8,018 nt of DNA, from assembly GCA_002899795.1 (NCBI GenBank), contig PPDG01000616.1, forward strand, positions 1-8,018, read 5' to 3'. Numbering within the stretch: the stretch's first letter is position 1; the number at the start of each line of letters is the position of its first letter. The stretch is from Desulfobacteraceae bacterium (GTDB lineage Bacteria; Desulfobacterota; Syntrophobacteria; BM002). Of the stretch, positions 1 to 5,953 are shown one piece after another. The position numbers were made by a program, and so were the translations under genes. A model generated the notes under the pieces. That model was not told where the DNA came from and searched no databases. It saw only the letters and a list, made by a program, of their open reading frames with translations.

Positions 1-2
1 AG

Positions 3-65
3 GCAGGCGAAAAAAATACATTGCTCGAAGAAAAAGAACAGTCTTTACCTTATAATCAAGCTTGA
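3..65 (+). CDS. Possible C-terminal tail of an upstream gene (partial)
   Basis: From base 3 to the TGA at 63-65 a frame is open to the window edge and encodes about 20 residues rich in Glu and Lys, ending LPYNQA, as a helical protein tail might. The other two forward frames are also open for part of this stretch (to about 54 and 87) and encode very basic or AT-driven peptides, so choosing this frame rests on composition alone. The product is unknown. The bases to the left of the window would settle whether a real gene ends here. Confidence 0.2.
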   Translation, partial: AGEKNTLLEEKEQSLPYNQA

Positions 66-98
66 GATTTTTGTTATTGACCGTTGATACTTCGAGCA
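22..98. repeat. Perfect 9-bp inverted repeat ahead of the DUF2252 gene
   Basis: TGCTCGAAG at 22-30 is matched exactly by its reverse complement CTTCGAGCA at 90-98, with 59 bases between. A separate 10-bp palindrome, TCAAGCTTGA, lies at 56-65. The right arm falls in the spacer of the candidate promoter at 77-105, a position where a repressor could act by looping or direct occlusion. An operator role is inference; no family-specific motif is recognised. Confidence 0.4.
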
Positions 99-105
99 TT
101 AATAT
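77..105 (+). promoter_or_regulatory. Candidate sigma-70-type promoter for the DUF2252 gene
   Basis: TTGACC at 77-82 and TAATAT at 100-105 are separated by 17 bases, the usual spacing for a housekeeping promoter, with 5/6 and 4/6 matches to consensus. Transcription would start near 112, leaving a leader of about 85 bases before the GTG start. TATAAT at 51-56 is a perfect -10 box but has no convincing -35 partner, so it is the weaker choice. Confidence 0.35.
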
Positions 106-195
106 TACCATCCGTCCATCTCGAACGACATACTTTGCAGGCTGCCATTCGGGAACTCAGGGCAATGAATATATATGAAAGTATAGGGCCTGACT

Positions 196-1554
196 GTGCT
201 AGCAAACAACGCCAACCAACCTGTGAAATCATTCAGCAGTTCTCTTTGTGTTCTCCTGCAGCTGCTCTTTTGTGCTGTCATTTTAGCTTTTTTATTTCCC
301 CCTGATACCTCCTCAGCAGGTGGTTCTACCAGCCATTCCGGGAAAACGGGGCTTTCCTCGAGGCCCAGCACCACCGTGGCGAAAAGCACTACCCAACAGA
401 GTCTCGTCATTTCGGCCGACTTAGATGAATTCTCGCAGAATCCTAAGCTCCTGGACCGCATCCTGAGGGGGCCCCATGGCTACTTTCGTTTCATCAACGA
501 AATATTTGCCGAAGAAGTGTGTGTGCGCTTTCGCGACGACCTGGGTTGGATTCCAAACGGGAACCTCCACGGCGACGCGCACTTGGAGAATTACGCCATC
601 ACTGAACAAGGACGCGGTCTCACCGACTTCGATGATGCGACAATAGGACCCGTGGTACTTGATCTCGTGCGGTTTGGAGTGTCAATACATTTGGCCTGCC
701 GAGCCAATGGCTGGGAAGAGAAAGCTGAGCCGATAGTTCATAGCTTTTTCTCCGGCTATCGAGCCGCCCTGGAGGACCCTGGGCTCACCATTCCTCCTCC
801 CGAGCTGGTCGCCCGGATCCGGGCCCGCTTTACCAATGACCGCGCGCATACCCTGGCAGCACGGGAAATTCTCATGAAACCCCTGGGGGTAAGCCGCGAG
901 AATTTCACCCGGGAAATAGGGCAATTCCTCGACCAGATGGCCGAGCAGTATCCGGAGCTTCCACCGGGCTTCTTCGAAATCCAAAACGCCGGTCGCTTGA
1001 AAATCGGTATTGGCAGCGCTCTGGACGAAAAATATTTGTTTATGATCGAAGGACCCACCAAGGCCCGTGAGGACAACATAATCCTGGAGATGAAGGAGGT
1101 GCGTGATCTTCATGAGATCTCCTGCATCCTGTTAAAAGAGGCAAGCCCCGAGCGCCCTATTCTCATGCAGACTCGCCTCGCCTACCAACCATACCGCTAC
1201 GCGGGTTTCGTCATCTTCGCTCTGAGCAAAGGAGATGAGAAAGACAAGAAGTTCTGGGTTCATGAGTGGGCCGACCAATACCATGAACTCTCCAACCGCA
1301 CCTCTTTCCAGACACCCGCGGATCTTCACGACATTGCCTACGACGCGGGCGTTCAACTCGGTCTTGGTCATCCAAAGAGTATCGCCGATTCCTACAGTAA
1401 TCACCTGCGCGGCAGACTGCTGATCACTATGGCAGAGTTACAGGAAAAACTTGATCGGACCATTTCCGACCTCACCGAGCAAACTATCGCGGCCTGGCAG
1501 CAGTTCCGGGTTGAGGCAAGCAAACGAAAAACCAGGCCAAATGGCAAAGAGTAA
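196..1554 (+). CDS. Exported DUF2252 family protein with kinase-like motifs
   Basis: The product has 452 residues with an N-terminal hydrophobic segment (about residues 14-34) followed by a Ser/Thr-rich linker to about 68, so it is probably exported or membrane-anchored. The family hallmark is GDAHLEN at 126-132, then DFDDATIGP at 144-152 and DLVRF at 156-160. These resemble the catalytic loop and metal-binding Asp of aminoglycoside phosphotransferase-like folds. Further on, GIGS at 271-274, a strand pair and LEMKE with Lys300 look like a glycine loop and an ATP-binding lysine, placed after the catalytic loop. Substrate and reaction are unknown. The start is GTG at 196; an in-frame ATG at 175 runs into TAG at 184, and no strong Shine-Dalgarno is visible. 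GTG at 223 would also keep the hydrophobic segment. The gene is visibly GC-richer than the genes at 2181-5793. Family assignment is firm; activity is not. Confidence 0.85.
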   Translation: MLANNANQPVKSFSSSLCVLLQLLFCAVILAFLFPPDTSSAGGSTSHSGKTGLSSRPSTTVAKSTTQQSLVISADLDEFSQNPKLLDRILRGPHGYFRFINEIFAEEVCVRFRDDLGWIPNGNLHGDAHLENYAITEQGRGLTDFDDATIGPVVLDLVRFGVSIHLACRANGWEEKAEPIVHSFFSGYRAALEDPGLTIPPPELVARIRARFTNDRAHTLAAREILMKPLGVSRENFTREIGQFLDQMAEQYPELPPGFFEIQNAGRLKIGIGSALDEKYLFMIEGPTKAREDNIILEMKEVRDLHEISCILLKEASPERPILMQTRLAYQPYRYAGFVIFALSKGDEKDKKFWVHEWADQYHELSNRTSFQTPADLHDIAYDAGVQLGLGHPKSIADSYSNHLRGRLLITMAELQEKLDRTISDLTEQTIAAWQQFRVEASKRKTRPNGKE

Positions 1555-1574
1555 GTTTTCTTTCATTATTTTTG

Positions 1575-1595
1575 CCTTGTGCCCTGTACCTTGAG
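1575..1595 (+). repeat. Short heptamer repeat array, one arm
   Basis: Three 7-bp units follow one another: CCTTGTG, CCCTGTA and CCTTGAG. They begin 20 bases after the DUF2252 stop codon. The same unit type (roughly CCYTGNG) forms the two-armed array at 6915-6991, so this is a single-armed member of that dispersed family. Confidence 0.6.
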
Positions 1596-1615
1596 CCGTT
1601 CCCTTCGTTGTGCCA

Positions 1616-1645
1616 CCAAAGAGCAAAGCTCTTGGCCCTCTTTTT
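1616..1645 (+). terminator. Possible intrinsic terminator after the DUF2252 gene
   Basis: CCAAAGAGC at 1616-1624 pairs with GCTCTTGG at 1628-1635 as an 8-bp stem with one bulged A and an AAA loop. The stem is followed, after CCCTC, by five T residues at 1641-1645. It lies 60 bases after the stop codon and ahead of the response regulator. The interrupted U-tract makes it weaker than the terminator at 5852-5881. Confidence 0.4.
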
Positions 1646-1659
1646 GCAGGGATATAGAG

Positions 1660-1669
1660 GGTGATCACC
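1660..1669. promoter_or_regulatory. Perfect 10-bp palindrome upstream of the response regulator
   Basis: GGTGATCACC is a perfect palindrome 40 bases before the response regulator start and 28 bases before its Shine-Dalgarno. A TATAGA box at 1653-1658 lies just upstream, with TTGGCC at 1632-1637 as a poor -35 only 15 bases away. The palindrome would overlap the transcription start of such a promoter, so it is a candidate operator. Ten-base palindromes also occur by chance. Confidence 0.3.
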
Positions 1670-1709
1670 TTTGTAGTGGCAAGGCTAGGCGTACAGCAGG
1701 AGGGGCACT

Positions 1710-2171
1710 ATGGCGGAAAAGATTCTCGTGGTGGATGATGAACGAGATGTGAGGGGACTCCTGAGCGACTTTCTTACGGAAGAAGGCTACAGGGTCATTT
1801 TAGCAAAGAACGGCGCGGAAGCCATAGGCTTGGCGGAGATAGAGAATCCAGAGGTGATTCTTTTAGACATAAATATGCCAGGCATCGATGGCATAGAAGT
1901 GTGCAAGAAATTAAAAGCACAGGAAAAAACTCAATTCATTCCAATCATAATAATAACTGCGAACGAAGACAGTGGTTTTATAGCGTATTTAGAGGGGGCT
2001 GATGATTTTGTAGGCAAACCTTTCAATCTTGTAGAACTCACTTTTCGAGTAAGATCGATGCTCCGCATCAGGAGACTAAACACTGAACTTCTGCTTGCCA
2101 AAGGTTACATACGGCAACTGGAGAAAGAACTTTTTAAGCTGCAAAGGCCAGATCTCTATATTGAACGTTAG
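1710..2171 (+). CDS. Single-domain response regulator (CheY-like receiver)
   Basis: The product is a 153-residue cytoplasmic receiver protein that would accept phosphate from a histidine kinase. All the signature residues are present: the acidic pair D9/D10, phospho-acceptor D53 in LLDINMPG, switch Thr83 in IIITAN, and Lys103 in VGKPF. The receiver ends near residue 120. The last 30 or so residues (RRLNTELLLAKGYIRQLEKE onward) form a charged amphipathic helix, probably a coiled coil, with no DNA-binding or enzymatic output domain. The start is well supported: AGGAGG at 1698-1703 lies six bases before the ATG. No histidine kinase gene is in the window, so this is an orphan regulator whose partner is unknown. 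Its stop is nine bases from the converging stop of the next gene. Confidence 0.93.
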   Translation: MAEKILVVDDERDVRGLLSDFLTEEGYRVILAKNGAEAIGLAEIENPEVILLDINMPGIDGIEVCKKLKAQEKTQFIPIIIITANEDSGFIAYLEGADDFVGKPFNLVELTFRVRSMLRIRRLNTELLLAKGYIRQLEKELFKLQRPDLYIER

Positions 2172-2180
2172 GTCTAACCC

Positions 2181-2513
2181 TTACTGCCCGGTCAGCAAAA
2201 AACTCACCACATCGGCTAGACTCTCGCGCTTGGCTTGTTCCAAGGAATGATGTTTGGGGTGCTCTTGGTAGTACCTATCAATGCTCTGAATACAATTGAA
2301 CGTTGCTTCTGCACGACGGTTGTTGTTCGCCCAATTGTGTTCACCTGCATATTGCTTCAGAGCATCGATACATATGAGCCTTTTTGTAGACATGTCAGCA
2401 TTTAACCATTGGTAGCCATTTTGAGGATATTCGGCATAAATCTTAGGCTTTACAAAAAACACTGCAGCGATCAGAGTCATCAATAGCATCAGACGAAATT
2501 GTTTTCTGCTCAT
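2181..2513 (-). CDS. Small exported protein of unknown function
   Basis: The 110-residue product starts with a basic tip and a hydrophobic stretch (residues 8-21). A possible signal peptidase site after Ala27 (IYA|E) leaves a mature protein of about 83 residues. The mature part begins YPQNGYQWLN, continues with helical sequence, and contains two Cys residues (48 and 74) that could form a disulfide outside the cytoplasm. Its layout, a GYQWL motif near the start and an aromatic DRYYQ motif later, resembles small exported hypothetical proteins of deltaproteobacteria, but that is a weak recollection and not an assignment. A G-rich ribosome site (GGGGGAGAG) directly precedes the ATG. The gene converges on the response regulator with nine bases between stops and no clear terminator. 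Confidence 0.72.
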   Translation of the reverse strand: MSRKQFRLMLLMTLIAAVFFVKPKIYAEYPQNGYQWLNADMSTKRLICIDALKQYAGEHNWANNNRRAEATFNCIQSIDRYYQEHPKHHSLEQAKRESLADVVSFLLTGQ

Positions 2514-2566
2514 CTCTCCCCCCCACTTCCAATCACCGAGAAATAATGATTCTTGATGATCTTACC

Positions 2567-2678
2567 ATGAAATTCTCATCAATATCTACTTTTCGCCCCT
2601 TTTTCGGTTAGCCTTACTTCTGAAGAATTGGATATTTCTGCTATTGACAATTCTCCCTGGAAGCTTACTTTTTACCTA
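2567..2678 (+). repeat. Upstream duplicated region, copy A
   Basis: This 112-bp stretch aligns with 4316-4428 at about 75% identity (85 of 113 columns by hand, one single-base gap). The best-conserved blocks are TCATCAA near the start, CGGTTAG in the middle, and TATTGACAATT with CTTAC and ACCTA at the end. Neither copy has a continuous reading frame, so it looks like a duplicated regulatory region and not a gene relic. Copy A ends 46 bases before the lipoprotein ATG. Confidence 0.8.
2644..2671 (+). promoter_or_regulatory. Candidate promoter of the LssY_C lipoprotein gene
   Basis: A perfect -35 box TTGACA at 2644-2649 is followed after 16 bases by TACTTT at 2666-2671, a 3/6 match to the -10 consensus. 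The same arrangement is kept in the second copy of the duplicated region (4394-4421), which supports function. A strong -35 with a poor -10 would fit a promoter that needs an activator; that is inference. Confidence 0.4.
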
Positions 2679-2724
2679 ATTAAAATGTATAGTTATTCAA
2701 AACCAAAAAGGAAAAGTGGGGTCG

Positions 2725-4035
2725 ATGCGTAGAAAAGCATGCATGCTCTTGTTAAGTATCTTGATTATCTCGGCACTCATTTTCACTGGATGTGCAGCAA
2801 CATATCATCCAGGATCTATCCATGACGTTGCCTTTCGAGAACGCGCTCAGTCGAAACATGATGAAGATGTCCGGGTCACGGTTGCCGTGCTCAGTGCGGA
2901 AGAGAGCAAAGAACTCTTTGGGGTCGACCTGGCCCGAAAAAGAATCCAGCCGGTCTGGGTAAGAGTTGAGAATCATGATACTGCCGCATATTGGTGCTCT
3001 TCTATAGGCCTTGATTCGGATTATTTTTCACCATTGGAAACTGCCTATTCATACCATTCCGGTTACTCGAAAGCCACTAAGGAGGACATAGACGACTACT
3101 TCCAGCATATGAAATTCAAGAATCCCGTAGTCCCGAACGCCGCTGTATCCGGTTTTATCTTTACCAACCTTGACAGGGGAATGAAGGTGGTAGACATTGA
3201 TTTAATCAGTTATGAAAAAGCTAAGTTTTTCACATTCGTTGTTCCTGTCCCTGGAATTAAGGCTGATTATCATGAGGTTGATTTCGATAAACTCTATTCT
3301 GAAAAAGAGATTGTTAATTATGACGAAGATGGGTTGAGAAAAGCACTTGAAGAATTGCCCTGTTGTACAACCAACGAAGATGGAACGCAAAAAGGTGATC
3401 CACTGAACCTCGTTTTAATTGGAAGTCACGAAGATATTACAGCAGCATTCGTTCGAAGAGGATGGCTCCCAGCCGAACAAACATACGGAAAAGCGGTAGT
3501 GAAGACGATAAAATCTTTTCTGTTCGGTTCAAGATACCGATACTCACCCGTCAGTCCTCTCTATCTCTATAAACGACAACAGGATTTTGCCGGGCAAAAG
3601 CCTCGCCACACTGTCCATCAGCGCAACCATCTTCGGGCCTGGTTAAGTCCAATGCGCTTTGAAGGAAAGCAAGTCTGGATAGGTCAAATCAGCCGGGATA
3701 TCGGGGTGCGGTTCACTACGAAAACCTGGCCGCCAGTGACCCATAAGATTGACCCAGATATTGACGAAGCCCTGTTTGCCCTTCTTGAGGATCTCGTCTA
3801 TTCTCAGCAGGTCGCGAAACAAGGATGGGTTAAAGGTGTTGGAGCGTCGACCCGCTGGAATCCCAGGAAAAATCTTACAGGAGACCCTTACTTTACTGCT
3901 GGTTTCCGTGCTGTTTTAATGTTTGTTCATAGACCGCACTCGTTACAGGAGCTTCAAAGGCTGGATTGGGATGAGGGTCCCATATCTTACAGGATAGAGC
4001 GACTTGAGACTAACCGGCAACAAGATTTCGACTAA
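2725..4035 (+). CDS. Lipoprotein with LssY C-terminal (LssY_C) domain
   Basis: From ATG 2725 the product has 436 residues. It has a basic tip, a hydrophobic segment and a lipobox-like FTGC with the acylation Cys at residue 23, predicting a lipoprotein on the periplasmic face. GTG at 2716 is an in-frame alternative; ATG was chosen for codon and lipoprotein layout. Residues about 25-220 match no family I recognise and include a Cys pair near 213-214. Residues about 225-405 are a clear LssY_C domain: RNHLRAWL, WIGQISRDIGVR, HKIDPDIDEA, and NLTGDPYFTAG (about 300-393) match the conserved blocks I associate with that family. In LssY-type proteins this domain follows membrane domains; here it stands behind a lipoprotein anchor. 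The domain's biochemical function is not known. The gene probably shares regulation with the downstream vWA-OmpA gene through the duplicated upstream region. Confidence 0.85.
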   Translation: MRRKACMLLLSILIISALIFTGCAATYHPGSIHDVAFRERAQSKHDEDVRVTVAVLSAEESKELFGVDLARKRIQPVWVRVENHDTAAYWCSSIGLDSDYFSPLETAYSYHSGYSKATKEDIDDYFQHMKFKNPVVPNAAVSGFIFTNLDRGMKVVDIDLISYEKAKFFTFVVPVPGIKADYHEVDFDKLYSEKEIVNYDEDGLRKALEELPCCTTNEDGTQKGDPLNLVLIGSHEDITAAFVRRGWLPAEQTYGKAVVKTIKSFLFGSRYRYSPVSPLYLYKRQQDFAGQKPRHTVHQRNHLRAWLSPMRFEGKQVWIGQISRDIGVRFTTKTWPPVTHKIDPDIDEALFALLEDLVYSQQVAKQGWVKGVGASTRWNPRKNLTGDPYFTAGFRAVLMFVHRPHSLQELQRLDWDEGPISYRIERLETNRQQDFD

Positions 4036-4315
4036 CAACAATAATGTTGTGCCTGAGGCCAGATTCCAGGATAAGTTTCTCCTAAACTTCTACTTTACTC
4101 CCCCAGTTAATTGTTGCATTCTGTCCAGATACAGCCCCCGCGAGTACCAGACTTTGTATGACACCAGATCAGTTCAAACCTTTCAATAGCTCCTATTGAG
4201 GGAAGCTACCCAGGGTGCCTTAAAATCTTAGATGTGATGATCATTGCTGCATAATCCCAGTGAAAGGTGAAGTTTAGATGAAGGGATTTAAACGTATGCT
4301 TTCTTCCTTTTTAGT

Positions 4316-4428
4316 ATGAATTTTTCATCAAGATCTACACTTCACCCATCTTGTCGGTTAGACTTATTCTTAAAGAATTTGACACATCGGGTATTGACAA
4401 TTTTTCCTTAAAACTTACCTTTCACCTA
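4316..4428 (+). repeat. Upstream duplicated region, copy B
   Basis: This is the partner of 2567-2678, collinear along its whole length with one single-base gap. It ends 219 bases before the vWA-OmpA start codon, while copy A is close to its gene, so its distance to the coding region is not conserved. It contains two TTGACA boxes (4379-4384 and 4394-4399); only the second is shared with copy A. Confidence 0.8.
4394..4421 (+). promoter_or_regulatory. Candidate promoter of the vWA-OmpA gene
   Basis: TTGACA at 4394-4399 with TACCTT at 4416-4421, spacing 16, reproduces the arrangement seen in copy A. Starting near 4428, the transcript would carry a leader of about 220 bases before the ATG. Another promoter nearer the gene is possible, as the leader region contains no clear consensus boxes that I can rule in or out. 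Confidence 0.38.
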
Positions 4429-4549
4429 GGGCTCATCAATAACTCTGACATTGCATTTCAATAAATCGAGTGGAACGATCTTTTCGTTCTCGAAAGGTTC
4501 ATCTTCAAATACATACAGTTAACCACAATCAAAAGGGGAATAGAGCATT

Positions 4550-4620
4550 TGCAGGTCAGGTGAGGTGTTCTGACTATGAAGGGTAGACCTGCACAATTAC
4601 TGAGGGAGTGTTTGCTCAGT
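4550..4620 (+). promoter_or_regulatory. Structured 5' leader of the vWA-OmpA gene
   Basis: TGCAGGTC at 4550-4557 pairs perfectly with GACCTGCA at 4586-4593. An alternative short pairing, GTCAG with CTGAC, uses part of the same left arm. A second stem, ACTGAG (4599-4604) with CTCAGT (4615-4620), follows directly. The Shine-Dalgarno GGGAGG at 4635-4640 is 15 bases further on. Two adjacent stems with a competing pairing could form a regulatory leader or a protein-binding site; no known riboswitch class is recognised. Confidence 0.35.
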
Positions 4621-4647
4621 TTCCCAAACTAACAGGGAGGTTCGATC

Positions 4648-5793
4648 ATGAGGAGAAGCAAGATTAAACTTGTAGGGCTGGTGATGATTCTTGGCTTGAT
4701 CATTCCAGGTCTGATTGCGACCAGTGTTTTAGCCCAAAGACCTATTGTGAAAGAAGTAGCTGTGGAAAGGGTTCGGGTAGTAGAGGAGGTTGTCAAAGTA
4801 GCGGATAATTTCATCGTTTTATTCGATGCTTCAGGTTCCATGCAGGATCAGTACGGATATACCGGACAGAAGAAGATTGAGCTGGCGAAGCAAATTTACG
4901 AGGCGCGGACCGCTCGACTCCCGGATCTGGATTGGAATGCCGGTTTGTATCTCTACACCCCGTGGAAAAGCTTCTACGAAATGCAGCCTTTTAACAAAGA
5001 GGCATATACTGATGCCCTTGACCAACTGGCGGCTTATCAGCCTTCAGTTAGTTACAAAAATCAGCCGACACCATTAGGAAATGCGATCAAGAACCTTGAT
5101 CCCATTCTTGCCAAGCTGTCCGGTGAAACGGTTGTGTTTATTTTTTCAGACGGCCAATTTACCCTGAGTCAGCCAAAGATATACCCTGTGGCGGCAGCCA
5201 GGGAACTAGCCTCCAAATACGACGTCTGTTTTTATATCATCAGTTCAGCACAGACTCCAAAAAGCGAAAAACTTGTCAATGATATCGCTGCGGTGAACAC
5301 ATGCTCACGAGTCTTTTCTTTTGATGCAGTGCTCAGCAGGCCGGAATATACGACTTCAGCTCTTTATATGGTCAGAGATAGGGCCATTGTTGAGACCGAG
5401 CTTATTAGCGTAGTGGTGGGCATCGAACTCGATAACCTCCTGTTTGATTTTGGCAGCGCTGATATCCGTCCAGAGTATCACGACGAATTAAGTGCCCTGG
5501 CAAAGTTTTTGGAGAAAAAGCCTGAAGCATACGTTGTCATCGAAGGTTTCGCTGACAGCACAGGTGATCCGGAATACAATCTATACCTGTCACAACGAAG
5601 GGCTGAAAGCGTTAAGAATTTCTTGATGCAGACAGAGATTTTCTCAGCAGGAGAGGCAAATATCAGTGCTGTTGCTGAGAAACGGCTCGTGACGCTGTGG
5701 TATGGCAAGGACCTTCCTGTGGCCAGTAATGACACAGCAGAGGGACGCCAACTGAATCGACGTGTTCGGCTAACGGTAGGGAGCATAGATTAA
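4648..5793 (+). CDS. Exported von Willebrand A domain / OmpA-like domain protein
   Basis: The 381-residue product has a signal peptide with likely cleavage after Ala29 (VLA|Q), so it acts in the periplasm or outer membrane. A vWA domain follows (about 53-245) with a complete metal-ion-dependent adhesion site: DASGS at 60-64, Thr141 in TPLGN, and Asp168 in FSDGQ. Cys194 and Cys219 could form a disulfide. The C-terminal OmpA-like domain (about 258-378) begins LLFDFGSADIRP, contains GFADSTG with Asp303 and LSQRRA with Arg318, and closes NRRVRL. Asp303 and Arg318 correspond to the residues that hold diaminopimelate in OmpA-family peptidoglycan binding; the usual His before the Asp loop is Phe301 here. 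The likely role is a peptidoglycan-tethered adhesion or protein-binding module; the ligand is unknown. GGGAGG at 4635-4640 supports the ATG start. Confidence 0.92.
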   Translation: MRRSKIKLVGLVMILGLIIPGLIATSVLAQRPIVKEVAVERVRVVEEVVKVADNFIVLFDASGSMQDQYGYTGQKKIELAKQIYEARTARLPDLDWNAGLYLYTPWKSFYEMQPFNKEAYTDALDQLAAYQPSVSYKNQPTPLGNAIKNLDPILAKLSGETVVFIFSDGQFTLSQPKIYPVAAARELASKYDVCFYIISSAQTPKSEKLVNDIAAVNTCSRVFSFDAVLSRPEYTTSALYMVRDRAIVETELISVVVGIELDNLLFDFGSADIRPEYHDELSALAKFLEKKPEAYVVIEGFADSTGDPEYNLYLSQRRAESVKNFLMQTEIFSAGEANISAVAEKRLVTLWYGKDLPVASNDTAEGRQLNRRVRLTVGSID

Positions 5794-5851
5794 CGAGGAT
5801 TCGAGCGGAAGCTCACGTACGTGACACAAGTAGTCTAACCTGAAAACAAGG

Positions 5852-5881
5852 GCGGGGTCAGAGATGGCTCCGCTTTTTTTT
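5852..5881 (+). terminator. Strong intrinsic terminator of the vWA-OmpA gene
   Basis: GCGGGGTC at 5852-5859 pairs with GGCTCCGC at 5866-5873 in an 8-bp GC-rich stem with two G-T wobbles and a six-base loop. Eight T residues follow at 5874-5881. It lies 58 bases after the stop codon. Confidence 0.9.
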
Positions 5882-5896
5882 ATGCAACATCAAAAA

Positions 5897-5937
5897 CCTA
5901 GTCCTTCCCCGCGTAGCGGGATCTTCGAAGGGCCAGG
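5897..5937. repeat. 41-bp nested stem-loop element, copy 1
   Basis: The outer arms CCTAGTCCTTC (5897-5907) and GAAGGGCCAGG (5927-5937) pair over 11 positions with one mismatch and one G-T wobble. An inner perfect hairpin, CCCGC (5908-5912) with GCGGG (5916-5920) and a three-base loop, sits directly on the left arm. It is a direct repeat of 6119-6159. Confidence 0.75.
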
Positions 5938-5953
5938 GTATGTATGTATTTAT

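Larger units (their letters stand above)
4036..4647 (+). other. 612-bp intergenic region between the two envelope genes
   Basis: No convincing gene is present on either strand; a frame at 4004-4189 overlaps the lipoprotein end and lacks a ribosome site. A 6-bp stem-loop, ACAACA (4035-4040) with TGTTGT (4045-4050), sits on the lipoprotein stop but has no T-tract. GTGAAAGGTGAAGTTT at 4260-4275 is the reverse complement of 4411-4425 apart from one extra base, so it brackets copy B of the duplicated region. TTTCG and CGAAA form a small hairpin at about 4482-4495. The remainder holds copy B, its candidate promoter and a structured leader, listed separately. I see nothing else in 4051-4259. Confidence 0.6.

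Noticed and set aside
105..461. 118-codon reading frame on the - strand over the start of the DUF2252 gene
   Set aside because: It overlaps a well-supported family member in antisense, and its sequence shows no recognisable domain.
682..1113. 143-codon reading frame on the - strand inside the DUF2252 gene
   Set aside because: It lies wholly within the coding region of a recognised protein in GC-rich sequence, where long antisense frames are expected.
2567..2678. Duplicated region considered as a decayed gene
   Set aside because: All frames are interrupted in both copies, and the conservation pattern follows short blocks with no codon periodicity.
4004..4189. 61-codon reading frame overlapping the lipoprotein stop
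   Set aside because: It has no Shine-Dalgarno, starts inside another gene and has low-complexity Asn-rich sequence from the intergenic stretch.
5478..5786. 102-codon reading frame on the - strand inside the OmpA-like domain
   Set aside because: It is antisense to a domain with clear conserved residues and has no ribosome site of its own.
5813..5824. 12-bp palindrome TCACGTACGTGA after the vWA-OmpA gene considered as an operator
   Set aside because: It lies downstream of a gene and before its terminator, with no promoter next to it; kept only as a note in the intergenic entry.
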